Positions 50,545-58,460 of a stretch of 64,000 nucleotides of DNA are shown in pieces. Made by a program: the position numbers and the translations under genes. Numbering within the stretch: position 1 is the stretch's first letter; every line of letters starts with the position of its first letter. Source of the stretch: VAZQ01 sp036557705 (GTDB lineage: Bacteria > Pseudomonadota > Alphaproteobacteria > Rhizobiales > Xanthobacteraceae); NCBI GenBank assembly GCA_036557705.1, contig DATBHB010000004.1:39093-103092 (forward strand), written 5' to 3'. The notes under the pieces are model-generated. The model did no database searches and had not been told where the DNA came from. It saw only the letters and a program-made list of their open reading frames with translations.

Positions 50545-51153
50545 ATGGCTGTCATGACCTCGCGGGCTGCCCGCTTCATCCTGGTACTGAGCGCCTTCAC
50601 GGCCGGGCTCGTCCTCTGCTTTGCGGCATTTCTGCTGTTGAATGAGCATCTGGCTTCGCCGAAGGCGACACCTACGGCGGCAATCGGCGGTCCGTTCCGG
50701 CTCATCGATCAGAACCAGCGCACCGTGACCGACGCGGATTTCAAGGGACACCCTCTCCTCGTCTTCTTCGGATTCACGCATTGCCCGGACGTCTGTCCGA
50801 CCACGCTGTTTGAAATCTCCGAGATGCTGCGCCAACTCGGCCCGGATGCGAACCGCCTGGGCGCCTTGTTCATCACCGTCGATCCCGAGCGCGACACGCC
50901 AGCGGTGCTCAAAGATTACCTGTCGAGCTTCGACCCTCATCTGGAAGGCCTGACCGGTGACCTTGACAGCATCAGCGCCGTCGCCAAAGCCTACCGGGTT
51001 TATTTCAAGAAGGTGCCGCTCGATGACGGCGGCTACACCATGGACCACACGGCGATCGTCTATCTCATGGACAAAGAGGGCCGTTTTGTTGCGCCGTTCA
51101 GCCTCAAGCGCGCGACCGAAGCATCGGTCGCGGATCTGCGGAAGCGCCTTTAG
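50545..51153 (+). CDS. SCO1/SenC copper chaperone for cytochrome oxidase
   Basis: This 202-residue protein has an N-terminal membrane anchor (~residues 9-33) and a thioredoxin-like domain. The copper ligands are Cys80 and Cys84 in FGFTHCPDVCPTTL and His168 in YTMDHTAIVYL. FITVDPERDTPAVLKDYLSSF is typical. It delivers copper to the CuA centre of cytochrome c oxidase in the periplasm. It is preceded by the small membrane protein and followed by a LysR gene 16 bp later. Confidence 0.95.
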   Translation: MAVMTSRAARFILVLSAFTAGLVLCFAAFLLLNEHLASPKATPTAAIGGPFRLIDQNQRTVTDADFKGHPLLVFFGFTHCPDVCPTTLFEISEMLRQLGPDANRLGALFITVDPERDTPAVLKDYLSSFDPHLEGLTGDLDSISAVAKAYRVYFKKVPLDDGGYTMDHTAIVYLMDKEGRFVAPFSLKRATEASVADLRKRL

Positions 51154-51169
51154 GCGGTAGAACGGATCC

Positions 51170-52129
51170 ATGCGCACGCCCCGCTCGGATTCCGGTACGG
51201 AAGTCGCCGCAATGTCCCATCAGGAGAGCGAGCCAATCGCGGCCGCCATGGAGCGGGCGTCCATTCCGACCGATCTGCTTCGAACCTTCGTTGCCATCTG
51301 CGAGTTGGGCAGCTTTACCAAAGCCGCCCATCTGTTCGGTCTCACCCAACCTGCGGTCAGTTCGCATATGCGGCGGCTGGAATCGATTATCGGCGCCGAC
51401 CTCCTGCAAAAGAGCCTTTTAGGCGTCACCCTCACCGATTTCGGAGCCGAGGTGCTGCGCCAGGCGCGGCGCATGCTCGCGATCAATGATCAAATTGTCA
51501 GCGGCGTTGGACTTCAGCCCAATCTGCAGGTGCTTCGCATCGGCATTCCAAACGTCTATGCGCCGAACAAGCTTGCGGGAATCCTGCGCCAATGCGGGCG
51601 CGCGGCCGAACCATCGCGCGTTCAGGTCCGCTGCGATCATTCCTCCGCGTTGCTGCGCGGCGTTCGCGCCGGCCATCTCGACCTCGTGTTCGCGCTCGGC
51701 AGCGAGGAAGAGATGCAGGGCTCGCTCGCAGCATGGCCGGAGCCGGTCGTCTGGGTACGGGCTGCGGACTTGGTCCTGGCGGCAGGCGCAGCCATCCCGC
51801 TTGTGAGTTCGCCCAACCTGCTGCCGCCGGACCGCATCGCCATGGCGGTCCTTGAAGCCGCCCATCGCCGCTATGAAGTCGTCTTTACCGCGTTCGATAC
51901 CATGGCACGGCGCGCCGCAGCCGCAGCCGGGCTGGGCTACTGCCCGACCCCGCGCAGCGCCGCCATGACCATGGCGCCGCTGGTCATCGAGGAACCGGGC
52001 GTGCTGCCGGAACTTCCCAGCATCATGAAAGGCATCATTGCGCGTGACGACCTCGACACACGGGCGCTCGCCCCCGTCATTGCCGCCTTCGAGACGGTAG
52101 TGACGGCCGAGCAAGACAACAGTCATTGA
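51170..52129 (+). CDS. LysR-family transcriptional regulator
   Basis: This 319-residue protein has an N-terminal winged helix (LLRTFVAICELGSFTKAAHLFGLTQPAVSSHMRRLESIIGADLLQ, ~residues 37-82) and a substrate-binding domain. About 35 residues precede the HTH, so ATGs at 51212 or 51248 could be the true start. The regulated genes are unknown. The solute-binding protein gene follows 22 bp downstream on the same strand, not divergent as for many LysR targets. Confidence 0.9.
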   Translation: MRTPRSDSGTEVAAMSHQESEPIAAAMERASIPTDLLRTFVAICELGSFTKAAHLFGLTQPAVSSHMRRLESIIGADLLQKSLLGVTLTDFGAEVLRQARRMLAINDQIVSGVGLQPNLQVLRIGIPNVYAPNKLAGILRQCGRAAEPSRVQVRCDHSSALLRGVRAGHLDLVFALGSEEEMQGSLAAWPEPVVWVRAADLVLAAGAAIPLVSSPNLLPPDRIAMAVLEAAHRRYEVVFTAFDTMARRAAAAAGLGYCPTPRSAAMTMAPLVIEEPGVLPELPSIMKGIIARDDLDTRALAPVIAAFETVVTAEQDNSH

Positions 52130-52151
52130 TAATGACCGTCCGGGGGCACAG

Positions 52152-53033
52152 TTGCGAACTCACGTAGGTACGGCACTCGGTCTCGCTGTCATTGCGATTG
52201 CGCTGTTCTTGATGGCGCCGAATGTAAAGCTTGGCAGAGCGTTCGCACAGCGAGCAGCCGGCGAGCAGGGGGTGTGGGTACCGGGCTTCTGGGACCCTCG
52301 CCGCCGCCCAGAGCGGCCGGACCTTACGCGCATCAGCGTGCTTCGTTTCCTGACCGAAACTGATTATCCGCCATTCAATTTCGCCGGTCCGGATGGCAAT
52401 CCGCAGGGCTTCAACGTCGATCTCGCACGCGGGCTGTGCGAGGAACTCAAGATCGGCTGCACGATCCAGATGCGCCGGTTCGATACGCTGTTGGCCTCGC
52501 TCAACGAGAACCGCGGCGATGCGGTCATCGCCTCGATCGCAGTCACGCCGGAAGCTCGCATGAAGGTCGATTTCACCGAGCCCTACTACCGGACCCCCGC
52601 GCGTTTCGCCGCGCGGAAAGACTCCCCGATTGACGATCCGATTCCGGAGAAGCTCGAGGGGCGCAAGGTTGCGGTGGTGGCCGGCACTGCGCACGAGGCC
52701 TATATCAAGGCATTGTTCACGGAGGTCGATCTGCGCTCTTATCCGAGCGCCGAGATCGCTCGGCAGGCGCTGCGTCAAGGCGACGTTGACCTCTTGTTCG
52801 GGGATGCGATTTCGCTGGCCTTCTGGCTCAACGGCACCGAATCGGAGAATTGCTGCGCTTTCCGCGGCGGCCCGTATCTCGATAGCCGCTTCTTCGGCGA
52901 AGGCGTCGCGATCGCGGTAAAGAAGGGCAACGCCACGGTGCGCTCAGCCCTGAACTGGGCACTGTTCCGGTCCTGGGACCAAGGCCGATTCGCGGATTTA
53001 TGGCTGCGCTATTTCCCGATCAGCCCGTTTTGA
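52152..53033 (+). CDS. Family 3 periplasmic solute-binding protein
   Basis: This 293-residue protein starts at TTG 52152 with GGGGG upstream. A signal peptide/anchor (to FAQRA, ~35) is followed by the SBP_bac_3 domain: LRFLTETDYPPFNFAGPDGNPQGFNVDLARGLCEELKIGC, the NRGDAVIASIAVTPEARMKVDFTEPYY signature, and LNWALFRSWDQGRFADLWLRYFP. It resembles receptors for polar amino acids. No ABC permease or ATPase is next to it. Two Cys pairs (GLCEEL/IGC, ENCC) are notable for this family. Confidence 0.85.
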   Translation: MRTHVGTALGLAVIAIALFLMAPNVKLGRAFAQRAAGEQGVWVPGFWDPRRRPERPDLTRISVLRFLTETDYPPFNFAGPDGNPQGFNVDLARGLCEELKIGCTIQMRRFDTLLASLNENRGDAVIASIAVTPEARMKVDFTEPYYRTPARFAARKDSPIDDPIPEKLEGRKVAVVAGTAHEAYIKALFTEVDLRSYPSAEIARQALRQGDVDLLFGDAISLAFWLNGTESENCCAFRGGPYLDSRFFGEGVAIAVKKGNATVRSALNWALFRSWDQGRFADLWLRYFPISPF

Positions 53034-53096
53034 GATCGTCCCCTCCAAGCTACACAGGGCCTGGATTGCGTATCTTATACGAGTTAGGAGTTCGCA

Positions 53097-53375
53097 ATGG
53101 CATCAACTGAACGATTGATTGTCGACTTGCCCGCGGATCTAGTGGCTGACCTGCGCGAATCCGTGCGGTCAGGCGCATTTGCGTCTGAAAGTGAAGCCGT
53201 CGAGACCCTTCTGCGAACGGGGTTTAGCCTCGAGGGAGATGACGATCTCGAATCAGTTCGCGCAATGGTCGCCGAAGGGCTGGCACAAGCGAATGCGGGT
53301 GACGTGATCGAGGCTGATGAGGTGCACGCGGAAATGCACGCGCGGATAAAAGCGATTGCCGATCGTGGCAAATGA
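53097..53375 (+). CDS. parD: ParD-family antitoxin
   Basis: This 92-residue protein has an N-terminal ribbon-helix-helix (STERLIVDLPADLVADLRESVRSGAFASESEAVETLLR). The acidic/helical C-terminus should wrap the toxin. The stop overlaps the parE start (ATGA). It normally represses its own promoter; a palindrome-like TATCTTATACGAGTT lies near the start. Confidence 0.88.
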   Translation: MASTERLIVDLPADLVADLRESVRSGAFASESEAVETLLRTGFSLEGDDDLESVRAMVAEGLAQANAGDVIEADEVHAEMHARIKAIADRGK

Positions 53376-53668
53376 CTCGCGTCGTTTACGCCACGAAAGC
53401 AAAACGCGATGTTATTCGGATCGTTGAGAGAATTGCGGTTGAGGACCCAAACGCGGCGACCAAATTTGCGCGCCGGATTGAGCATCACTGTTCCCTGCTT
53501 GCAACGAGTCCGGCAATGGGGCGAAAACGGCCTGACGTTGGGATCGCCGTGAGATCGCTCGTTCAGGGGAGTTACCTCGTGTTCTATCGGTGGAGCATCG
53601 AAGACGATCTGGTCGAAATTCTGCATGTGCGACATGGCAAACGCCGGCTTCCTCAACTGCGCGACTGA
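53372..53668 (+). CDS. parE: ParE-family toxin
   Basis: This 98-residue RelE/ParE-fold protein reads TRVVYATKAKRDVIRIVERIAVEDPNAATKF, TSPAMGRKRPDVGIAVRSLVQGSYLVFYRW and VEILHVRHGKRRLPQL. ParE toxins usually poison DNA gyrase. It is intact and coupled to parD, unlike the truncated relative at 13708. Confidence 0.9.
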   Translation: MTRVVYATKAKRDVIRIVERIAVEDPNAATKFARRIEHHCSLLATSPAMGRKRPDVGIAVRSLVQGSYLVFYRWSIEDDLVEILHVRHGKRRLPQLRD

Positions 53669-53724
53669 GCCCCGTTCTTGACCAACGAACTCTGTGGGTG
53701 CCGTGGAACTTTGAGGAGCGCTGA

Positions 53725-55368
53725 ATGTCGGCCGCTGATGGAAACAGGATACAAGCTTTGCGCGAAACGGCCGAACAATCGAATGCCTGGCCGTTCGAGG
53801 AAGCCAGAAAGATCGTCGCACGTCTCCGCAAATTGCCCAAAGGCGAAGTCATTTTCGAGACCGGCTACGGCCCTTCCGGGCTCCCGCATATCGGCACCTT
53901 TGGCGAGGTCGCGCGCACCAGCATGGTGCGCCATGCATTTCGCGTGCTCACCGATGACAGGGTCAAGACCCGGCTCATTGCCTTTTCCGACGACATGGAT
54001 GGGCTTCGCAAGGTACCCGATAACGTGCCCAACCGGGAACTGCTGGAGCAGCATCTCGGAAAACCGCTGACAGGGGTGCCCGATCCATTCGGTACCCATC
54101 CAAGCTTCGGCGAGCACAACAACGCGCGGCTTCGCCGCTTTCTCGATCAATTCGGCTTCGATTACGAGTTTCTGTCCTCGACCAAGTGCTATCGGTCCGG
54201 GCGGTTCGACGAAATGCTACTGAGACTGCTCGAACGGTTCGACGCGGTGATGCAGATCATGCTGCCGTCGCTGCGCGAGGAGCGCGCGCAAACCTATTCG
54301 CCGTTCCTGCCGATCTGCCCGCGCACCGGGATCGTGCTGCAGGTCCCGATTCTGGCGCATGACGCAAAGGCCGGGACCATTAGCTACGAAGACCCCGAGA
54401 CCAGGGAGCGCGTAACAACCCTCGTCACCGGCGGGCGGAGCAAACTGCAATGGAAGCCCGACTGGGCGATGCGCTGGGTCGCACTCGGCGTCGATTACGA
54501 AATGGCCGGCAAGGATTTGATCGATTCGGTAAGGCTGTCCGGCGACATCTGCCGTGCGCTGGGCGGCACGCCGCCGGAAGGATTCAATTACGAGCTGTTT
54601 CTCGACGAGAAGGGCGAGAAAATTTCGAAATCCAAGGGCAACGGGATCACGATCGAAGAGTGGCTGCGTTACGCCAGCCCCGAGAGTTTGTCGCTGTTCA
54701 TGTACCGCGAGCCGAAAGCGGCGAAACGACTGCATTTCGACGTGATCCCCCGGCACGTTGACGAATACTACCAGCTTCTCGACGCCTACCAGCGGCAGGA
54801 CGCAAAACAGCGGCTTGCGAATCCGGTCTGGCACATCCACGCCGGCGATCCGCCCAAAGCCGAGATGCCGATCACGTTCTCGATGCTCTTGGCGCTGGTA
54901 TCGTCCTCGAACGCGGAGAATGCCGAGACACTGTGGGGATTCATCCGCCGGTACCGGCCGGGCGTGACAGCGCAGACGCATCCGCGCCTCGACGCCCTCG
55001 TCGGCTATGCCATCCATTATTTCCGCGACTTCGTGCTGCCGCACAAGAAATTTCGCGATCCCACCGACGCCGAGCGCGCCGCTCTCATCGACCTGCGCGA
55101 TGCGCTCTCCCAGCTTCCCGAGGACGCGACAGCCGAACGGATCCAGGATGTCGTCTACGAGATCGGACGGCGGCCTCCGTTCCTCGACAAGACCGGCAAG
55201 ATCAAGACCAGGGACGGCAAGCCCGGAGTGTCGCTCGACTGGTTCAACATGCTCTATCAGGTGCTGCTCGGGCAGGAGAAAGGACCGCGCTTCGGCTCTT
55301 TCGTCGCGGTCTACGGGCCGGCCAATACGATCGCGATGATTGACGGCGCGCTCGCACGCTCGGCCTGA
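53725..55368 (+). CDS. lysS: Lysyl-tRNA synthetase, class I
   Basis: This 547-residue enzyme has the class I signatures PSGLPHIGTFGEV (HIGH-like) and EKISKSKGNG (KMSKS). This archaeal-type LysRS is the sole form in most alphaproteobacteria. Other family blocks are FSDDMDGLRKVPDNVPN, CPRTGIVLQVPIL and MRWVALGVDYEMAGKDLIDS. It attaches lysine to tRNA-Lys. It is 57 bp after parE and 8 bp before the TauE/SafE gene. Confidence 0.96.
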   Translation: MSAADGNRIQALRETAEQSNAWPFEEARKIVARLRKLPKGEVIFETGYGPSGLPHIGTFGEVARTSMVRHAFRVLTDDRVKTRLIAFSDDMDGLRKVPDNVPNRELLEQHLGKPLTGVPDPFGTHPSFGEHNNARLRRFLDQFGFDYEFLSSTKCYRSGRFDEMLLRLLERFDAVMQIMLPSLREERAQTYSPFLPICPRTGIVLQVPILAHDAKAGTISYEDPETRERVTTLVTGGRSKLQWKPDWAMRWVALGVDYEMAGKDLIDSVRLSGDICRALGGTPPEGFNYELFLDEKGEKISKSKGNGITIEEWLRYASPESLSLFMYREPKAAKRLHFDVIPRHVDEYYQLLDAYQRQDAKQRLANPVWHIHAGDPPKAEMPITFSMLLALVSSSNAENAETLWGFIRRYRPGVTAQTHPRLDALVGYAIHYFRDFVLPHKKFRDPTDAERAALIDLRDALSQLPEDATAERIQDVVYEIGRRPPFLDKTGKIKTRDGKPGVSLDWFNMLYQVLLGQEKGPRFGSFVAVYGPANTIAMIDGALARSA

Positions 55369-55375
55369 CCGCGGA

Positions 55376-56119
55376 ATGCCTCTCTCCACCCTGGCCCTGA
55401 TCGGAGCCACCATCCTCGCCACCTCGTTTCTTTCGGGCGTGTTTGGGATGGCCGGGGGAATGATCCTGCTCGGCGTGCTCTTGAATTATTTCGAGGTTGC
55501 CGCCGCCATGATCCTATTCTCGATTATCCAGATGTTCGCCAACGGCTGGCGCGCGCTGCAGTGGCGCGATTACGTGCGATGGCCCATTTTCCTTTGGTAC
55601 ATGCTCGGCGCCGCAATCTCCTTCGCGGCGATGTTTGCGATCGCGTTCGTCCCCGACAAGATGATGGTGTATTTGACGCTCGGGCTCATGCCGTTTGCGA
55701 TCGAACTGCTGCCGAAGCGAGCGCGTCCCAACATCGAATGGCGGGGCATGCCGTTCGTGACCGGGGTGCTGACGACCATTGTTCAGGTGTTATCCGGGAT
55801 CGGCGGGCTCTTTCTCGATATTTTTTTCCAGAAGAGCTTGCTCGACCGCAAGACCACGAATGCGACCAAAGCTGTGGTGCAGTCGCTCAGCCATGTGATC
55901 CGCGCCAGCTATTTCATTTCGCTGTCCGGCAGCAGCAGCCTCAAGCTGCCGCTGGCGATGTATGCGCCGGCAATCCTCTTGGCGATCGGCGGCACCATGC
56001 TGGCCCCCTTCGTGCTCGAACGAATGACCGACCACAGTTTTCGTCAATGGACGCGGGCGATCATTTTCGCCGTCAGCGCCGTCTATCTGGCGCGCGCGGC
56101 TTCGCTGGCGTTCAGATGA
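55376..56119 (+). CDS. TauE/SafE-family anion exporter
   Basis: I chose ATG 55376 (247 residues; 12 extra codons in frame). Seven to eight membrane helices are predicted, with the family repeat starts FLSGVFGMAGGMILLGVLL and VLSGIGGLFLDIFF. Members move sulfite, sulfonates or organic anions. The TGA stop lies inside the first heptad of hairpin copy D. Confidence 0.85.
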   Translation: MPLSTLALIGATILATSFLSGVFGMAGGMILLGVLLNYFEVAAAMILFSIIQMFANGWRALQWRDYVRWPIFLWYMLGAAISFAAMFAIAFVPDKMMVYLTLGLMPFAIELLPKRARPNIEWRGMPFVTGVLTTIVQVLSGIGGLFLDIFFQKSLLDRKTTNATKAVVQSLSHVIRASYFISLSGSSSLKLPLAMYAPAILLAIGGTMLAPFVLERMTDHSFRQWTRAIIFAVSAVYLARAASLAFR

Positions 56120-56193
56120 CAGAGGACGGACGACAGAGGACGGATGCAACAGCCCTGATATCCCGTCCTCTGTCGTCTGCCCTCTGTTTCCTG
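56113..56193. repeat. Heptad-array hairpin, copy D
   Basis: The left arm from 56113 reads CAGATGA, CAGAGGA, CGGACGA, CAGAGGA, CGGATGC. The right arm on the minus strand from 56193 reads CAGGAAA, CAGAGGG, CAGACGA, CAGAGGA, CGGGATA. It fills the space between two convergent genes; the TauE/SafE stop is within the left arm and the S24 regulator stop starts 2 bp after the right arm. A bidirectional terminator role fits. Confidence 0.8.
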
Positions 56194-56194
56194 A

Positions 56195-56824
56195 TCACTG
56201 GCTCGCCCAGAGCACGCGGTGTATCCACTGCACTTCGCGCACCGACAGCGTTCGTTCCTCGTATTCGGGATTGAGCGATCGCAGCTCGATCGATTTGGCG
56301 CTGCGCCGCTTGAGCTCCTTCACCATCACTTCGCCCTCCCGCGTCTTGACCACCACACGGTCGCCGCGGCGAATGGAGGCCGCCGGCGAGACGATGATGA
56401 CGGCGTCGTCGCGGTAGGCGGGCTCCATGGATTTTCCGGAAATTTCCACCGCATAGGCATGCTCGTCGGTGACAGAGGGAAACGGAATCTCGTCCCAGCC
56501 GTGACCGACCGGAAATCCGGCATCATCGAAGAATCCCGCCTTGCCGGCCTGGGCCAAGCCGATCAGAGGGACCGACCGTTTGGGGACCGCCCGGCTGCTA
56601 TCGATAAGTTGCACAAAAGTGTCGATCGGAGTGCTCGTCGCGGCGAGCGATTTCGCAACCGACTCGGTCGAGGGCCAACGCGCGCGGCCATCGGGGGTGA
56701 TGCGCTTGGATTTGTTGAAGGTGGTAGGATCAAGGCCGGCCTTCTTGGCAAGACCCGAGGCGGAAAGGCCGGAGCGCGCAGCCAGACGGTCGAGCGCATT
56801 CCAGATCTGGGCATGAGTCAGCAT
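56195..56824 (-). CDS. HTH regulator with S24 (LexA/CI-type) peptidase domain
   Basis: I chose ATG 56824 (209 residues); the frame continues upstream without similarity. The N-terminal helix-turn-helix is IWNALDRLAARSGLSASGLAKKAGLDPTTFNKSKR. The C-terminal S24 domain has the nucleophile Ser in EISGKSMEPAYRDDAVIIVSP and the general-base Lys in RVVVKTREGEVMVKEL. An Ala-Gly bond in LAQAGKAGFF could be the self-cleavage site. It may control a stress or phage-like response. It is divergent from the DUF952 gene. Confidence 0.85.
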   Translation of the reverse strand: MLTHAQIWNALDRLAARSGLSASGLAKKAGLDPTTFNKSKRITPDGRARWPSTESVAKSLAATSTPIDTFVQLIDSSRAVPKRSVPLIGLAQAGKAGFFDDAGFPVGHGWDEIPFPSVTDEHAYAVEISGKSMEPAYRDDAVIIVSPAASIRRGDRVVVKTREGEVMVKELKRRSAKSIELRSLNPEYEERTLSVREVQWIHRVLWASQ

Positions 56825-56940
56825 GGCGCGGTCCAGGGAAAGAGGCGGCAATGGCGGATTGTTATCCGATCCATAGGAAAATACCCTCATTCCTCGAATT
56901 TCGCAACGCCGAAATGATCTTAAAGGAGAGATCGCTCGAT

Positions 56941-57300
56941 ATGGGCAAAGCGGTGCCACCGATCGTTTACAAAATCTGCCGCGCCGGTGAATGGGGCGAG
57001 GCCGAGAAAACCGGCGCCTTTCATGGTTCCGAAGTCGATTTCATGGACGGTTACATCCATCTGTCGGCTCCGGATCAGGTCGCGGAGACGGCCGCCCAGC
57101 ATTTTGCCGGCATGCCCGACCTGGTGCTTGTCGCCGTCGATGGCGCGGCGCTGGGTCCGGCACTCAAGTGGGAAGCCTCCCGAGGCGGTGCACTGTTTCC
57201 GCACCTTTACGCGCCGCTTCCCCTGGATGCCGTCGTCTGGACGAGACCATTGCGGCTTGGTCCCGAGGGGCGCCATGTCTTTCCCGAGTGCGCCTCGTGA
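56941..57300 (+). CDS. DUF952 protein
   Basis: I chose ATG 56941 (119 residues). The DUF952 pattern VYKICRAGEWGEAEKTGAFHGSEVDFMDGYIHLSAPDQVAETAAQHFAG is clear. Its stop overlaps the pyrD start (GTGA); this pairing with pyrD is common in alphaproteobacteria. The function is unknown, although the fold resembles glutathione-S-transferase-like or ADP-ribosyl-related domains in some reports. Confidence 0.9.
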   Translation: MGKAVPPIVYKICRAGEWGEAEKTGAFHGSEVDFMDGYIHLSAPDQVAETAAQHFAGMPDLVLVAVDGAALGPALKWEASRGGALFPHLYAPLPLDAVVWTRPLRLGPEGRHVFPECAS

Positions 57301-58400
57301 TCGGCTTGTTCGACCGGCTCGCGCTCCCGCTCCTCTCCTGCATGGAGCCCGAGAATGCGCACCGGTTTGCAGTCGCGGCATTGCGCTTGTCGCCGTTTCG
57401 AATGACGGCCGACGATCCGTCGCTGGCGGTGCCTGCCTTTGGGATCGATTTTCCCAATCCGCTCGGAATGGCGGCCGGCTTCGACAAGCATGGCGAGGTC
57501 CCGGACGCGCTGCTCGGCTTGGGCTTCGGCTTCGTTGAAATCGGCACCGTCACGCCCCTGCCGCAGCCGGGCAACCCGCGCCCGCGCCTGTTCCGGCTCA
57601 CAGCCGACCGGGCGCTGATCAACCGGCTCGGCTTCAACAGCGACGGCGCCGACGCGCTCCTTTCTCGGCTCGCCGCGCGCGCCGATCGCCGCCATGGCGG
57701 GCGCGCTGTCATCGGCATCAATATCGGAGCCAATAAGGACAGCACCGATCGCGTCGCCGATTACGCGCGTCTGATTGAGAAGCTCGCAGTCGTCGCGAGC
57801 TATTTCTCATGCAATATCTCATCGCCGAATACGCCGGGGTTGCGCAACCTCCAGCAGGGGAGCGCTTTCGACGACTTGCTTTCGCGCGTCATGGAGGCAC
57901 GCGGGCGCGTGAGCAACCGAGCCGGCACAAAGCCGGTGCTGATCAAGATCGCGCCTGATCTAACGCTTGGCGAGCTCGACGCAGTCGTCGCCGCGGCGCG
58001 GCGGCATCGGGTCGACGGCATGATTGTCGGCAACACGACGGTGGCGCGGCCACCATCGCTGCGGGACCGCGCCGGCGCACAGGAAGCCGGCGGCCTCTCC
58101 GGCCCGCCCTTGTTCCCGCTCGCCACGCGCATGCTGGCCGAGACTTACCTGCGGGTCGAGAATGCATTCCCGCTCATCGGCGTCGGCGGGATCGACTCGG
58201 GCAAAGCCGCACTCGCCAAAGTGAGAGCCGGCGCCGCTCTGGTGCAAATCTACAGTGCGCTCGTGTTTCGCGGCCTGGCTCTCGTCGCTGAAATCAAACG
58301 GGAGCTGGCGGATGCGGTACGCAAGGGAGGGCATGCGGGGCTTGCCGAGCTTGTCGGGCTCGATGCTGCGGCAGTGACACGGGAGCCTTGGCCGTTATGA
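57297..58400 (+). CDS. pyrD: Dihydroorotate dehydrogenase (quinone), class 2
   Basis: I chose GTG 57297 (367 residues), coupled to DUF952. Class 2 features are the membrane-associating N-terminal helix (LFDRLALPLLSCMEPENAHRFAVAAL), NPLGMAAGFDKHGE, EIGTVTPLPQPGNPRPRLFRL and the catalytic Ser in NISSPNTPGLRNLQ. IGVGGIDSG binds FMN phosphate. It oxidises dihydroorotate with quinone in UMP synthesis. Confidence 0.96.
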   Translation: MIGLFDRLALPLLSCMEPENAHRFAVAALRLSPFRMTADDPSLAVPAFGIDFPNPLGMAAGFDKHGEVPDALLGLGFGFVEIGTVTPLPQPGNPRPRLFRLTADRALINRLGFNSDGADALLSRLAARADRRHGGRAVIGINIGANKDSTDRVADYARLIEKLAVVASYFSCNISSPNTPGLRNLQQGSAFDDLLSRVMEARGRVSNRAGTKPVLIKIAPDLTLGELDAVVAAARRHRVDGMIVGNTTVARPPSLRDRAGAQEAGGLSGPPLFPLATRMLAETYLRVENAFPLIGVGGIDSGKAALAKVRAGAALVQIYSALVFRGLALVAEIKRELADAVRKGGHAGLAELVGLDAAAVTREPWPL

Positions 58401-58460
58401 TATGATGGCTCGGCTCGCAGGCCGCCGAGGCGATGCAAAACGGCGCGAGGAGAGGTCCCA

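Noticed and set aside
53036..53096. A tRNA or small RNA gene between the solute-binding protein and parD
   Set aside because: No cloverleaf or terminator-like hairpin is visible; the space fits the parDE promoter/operator.
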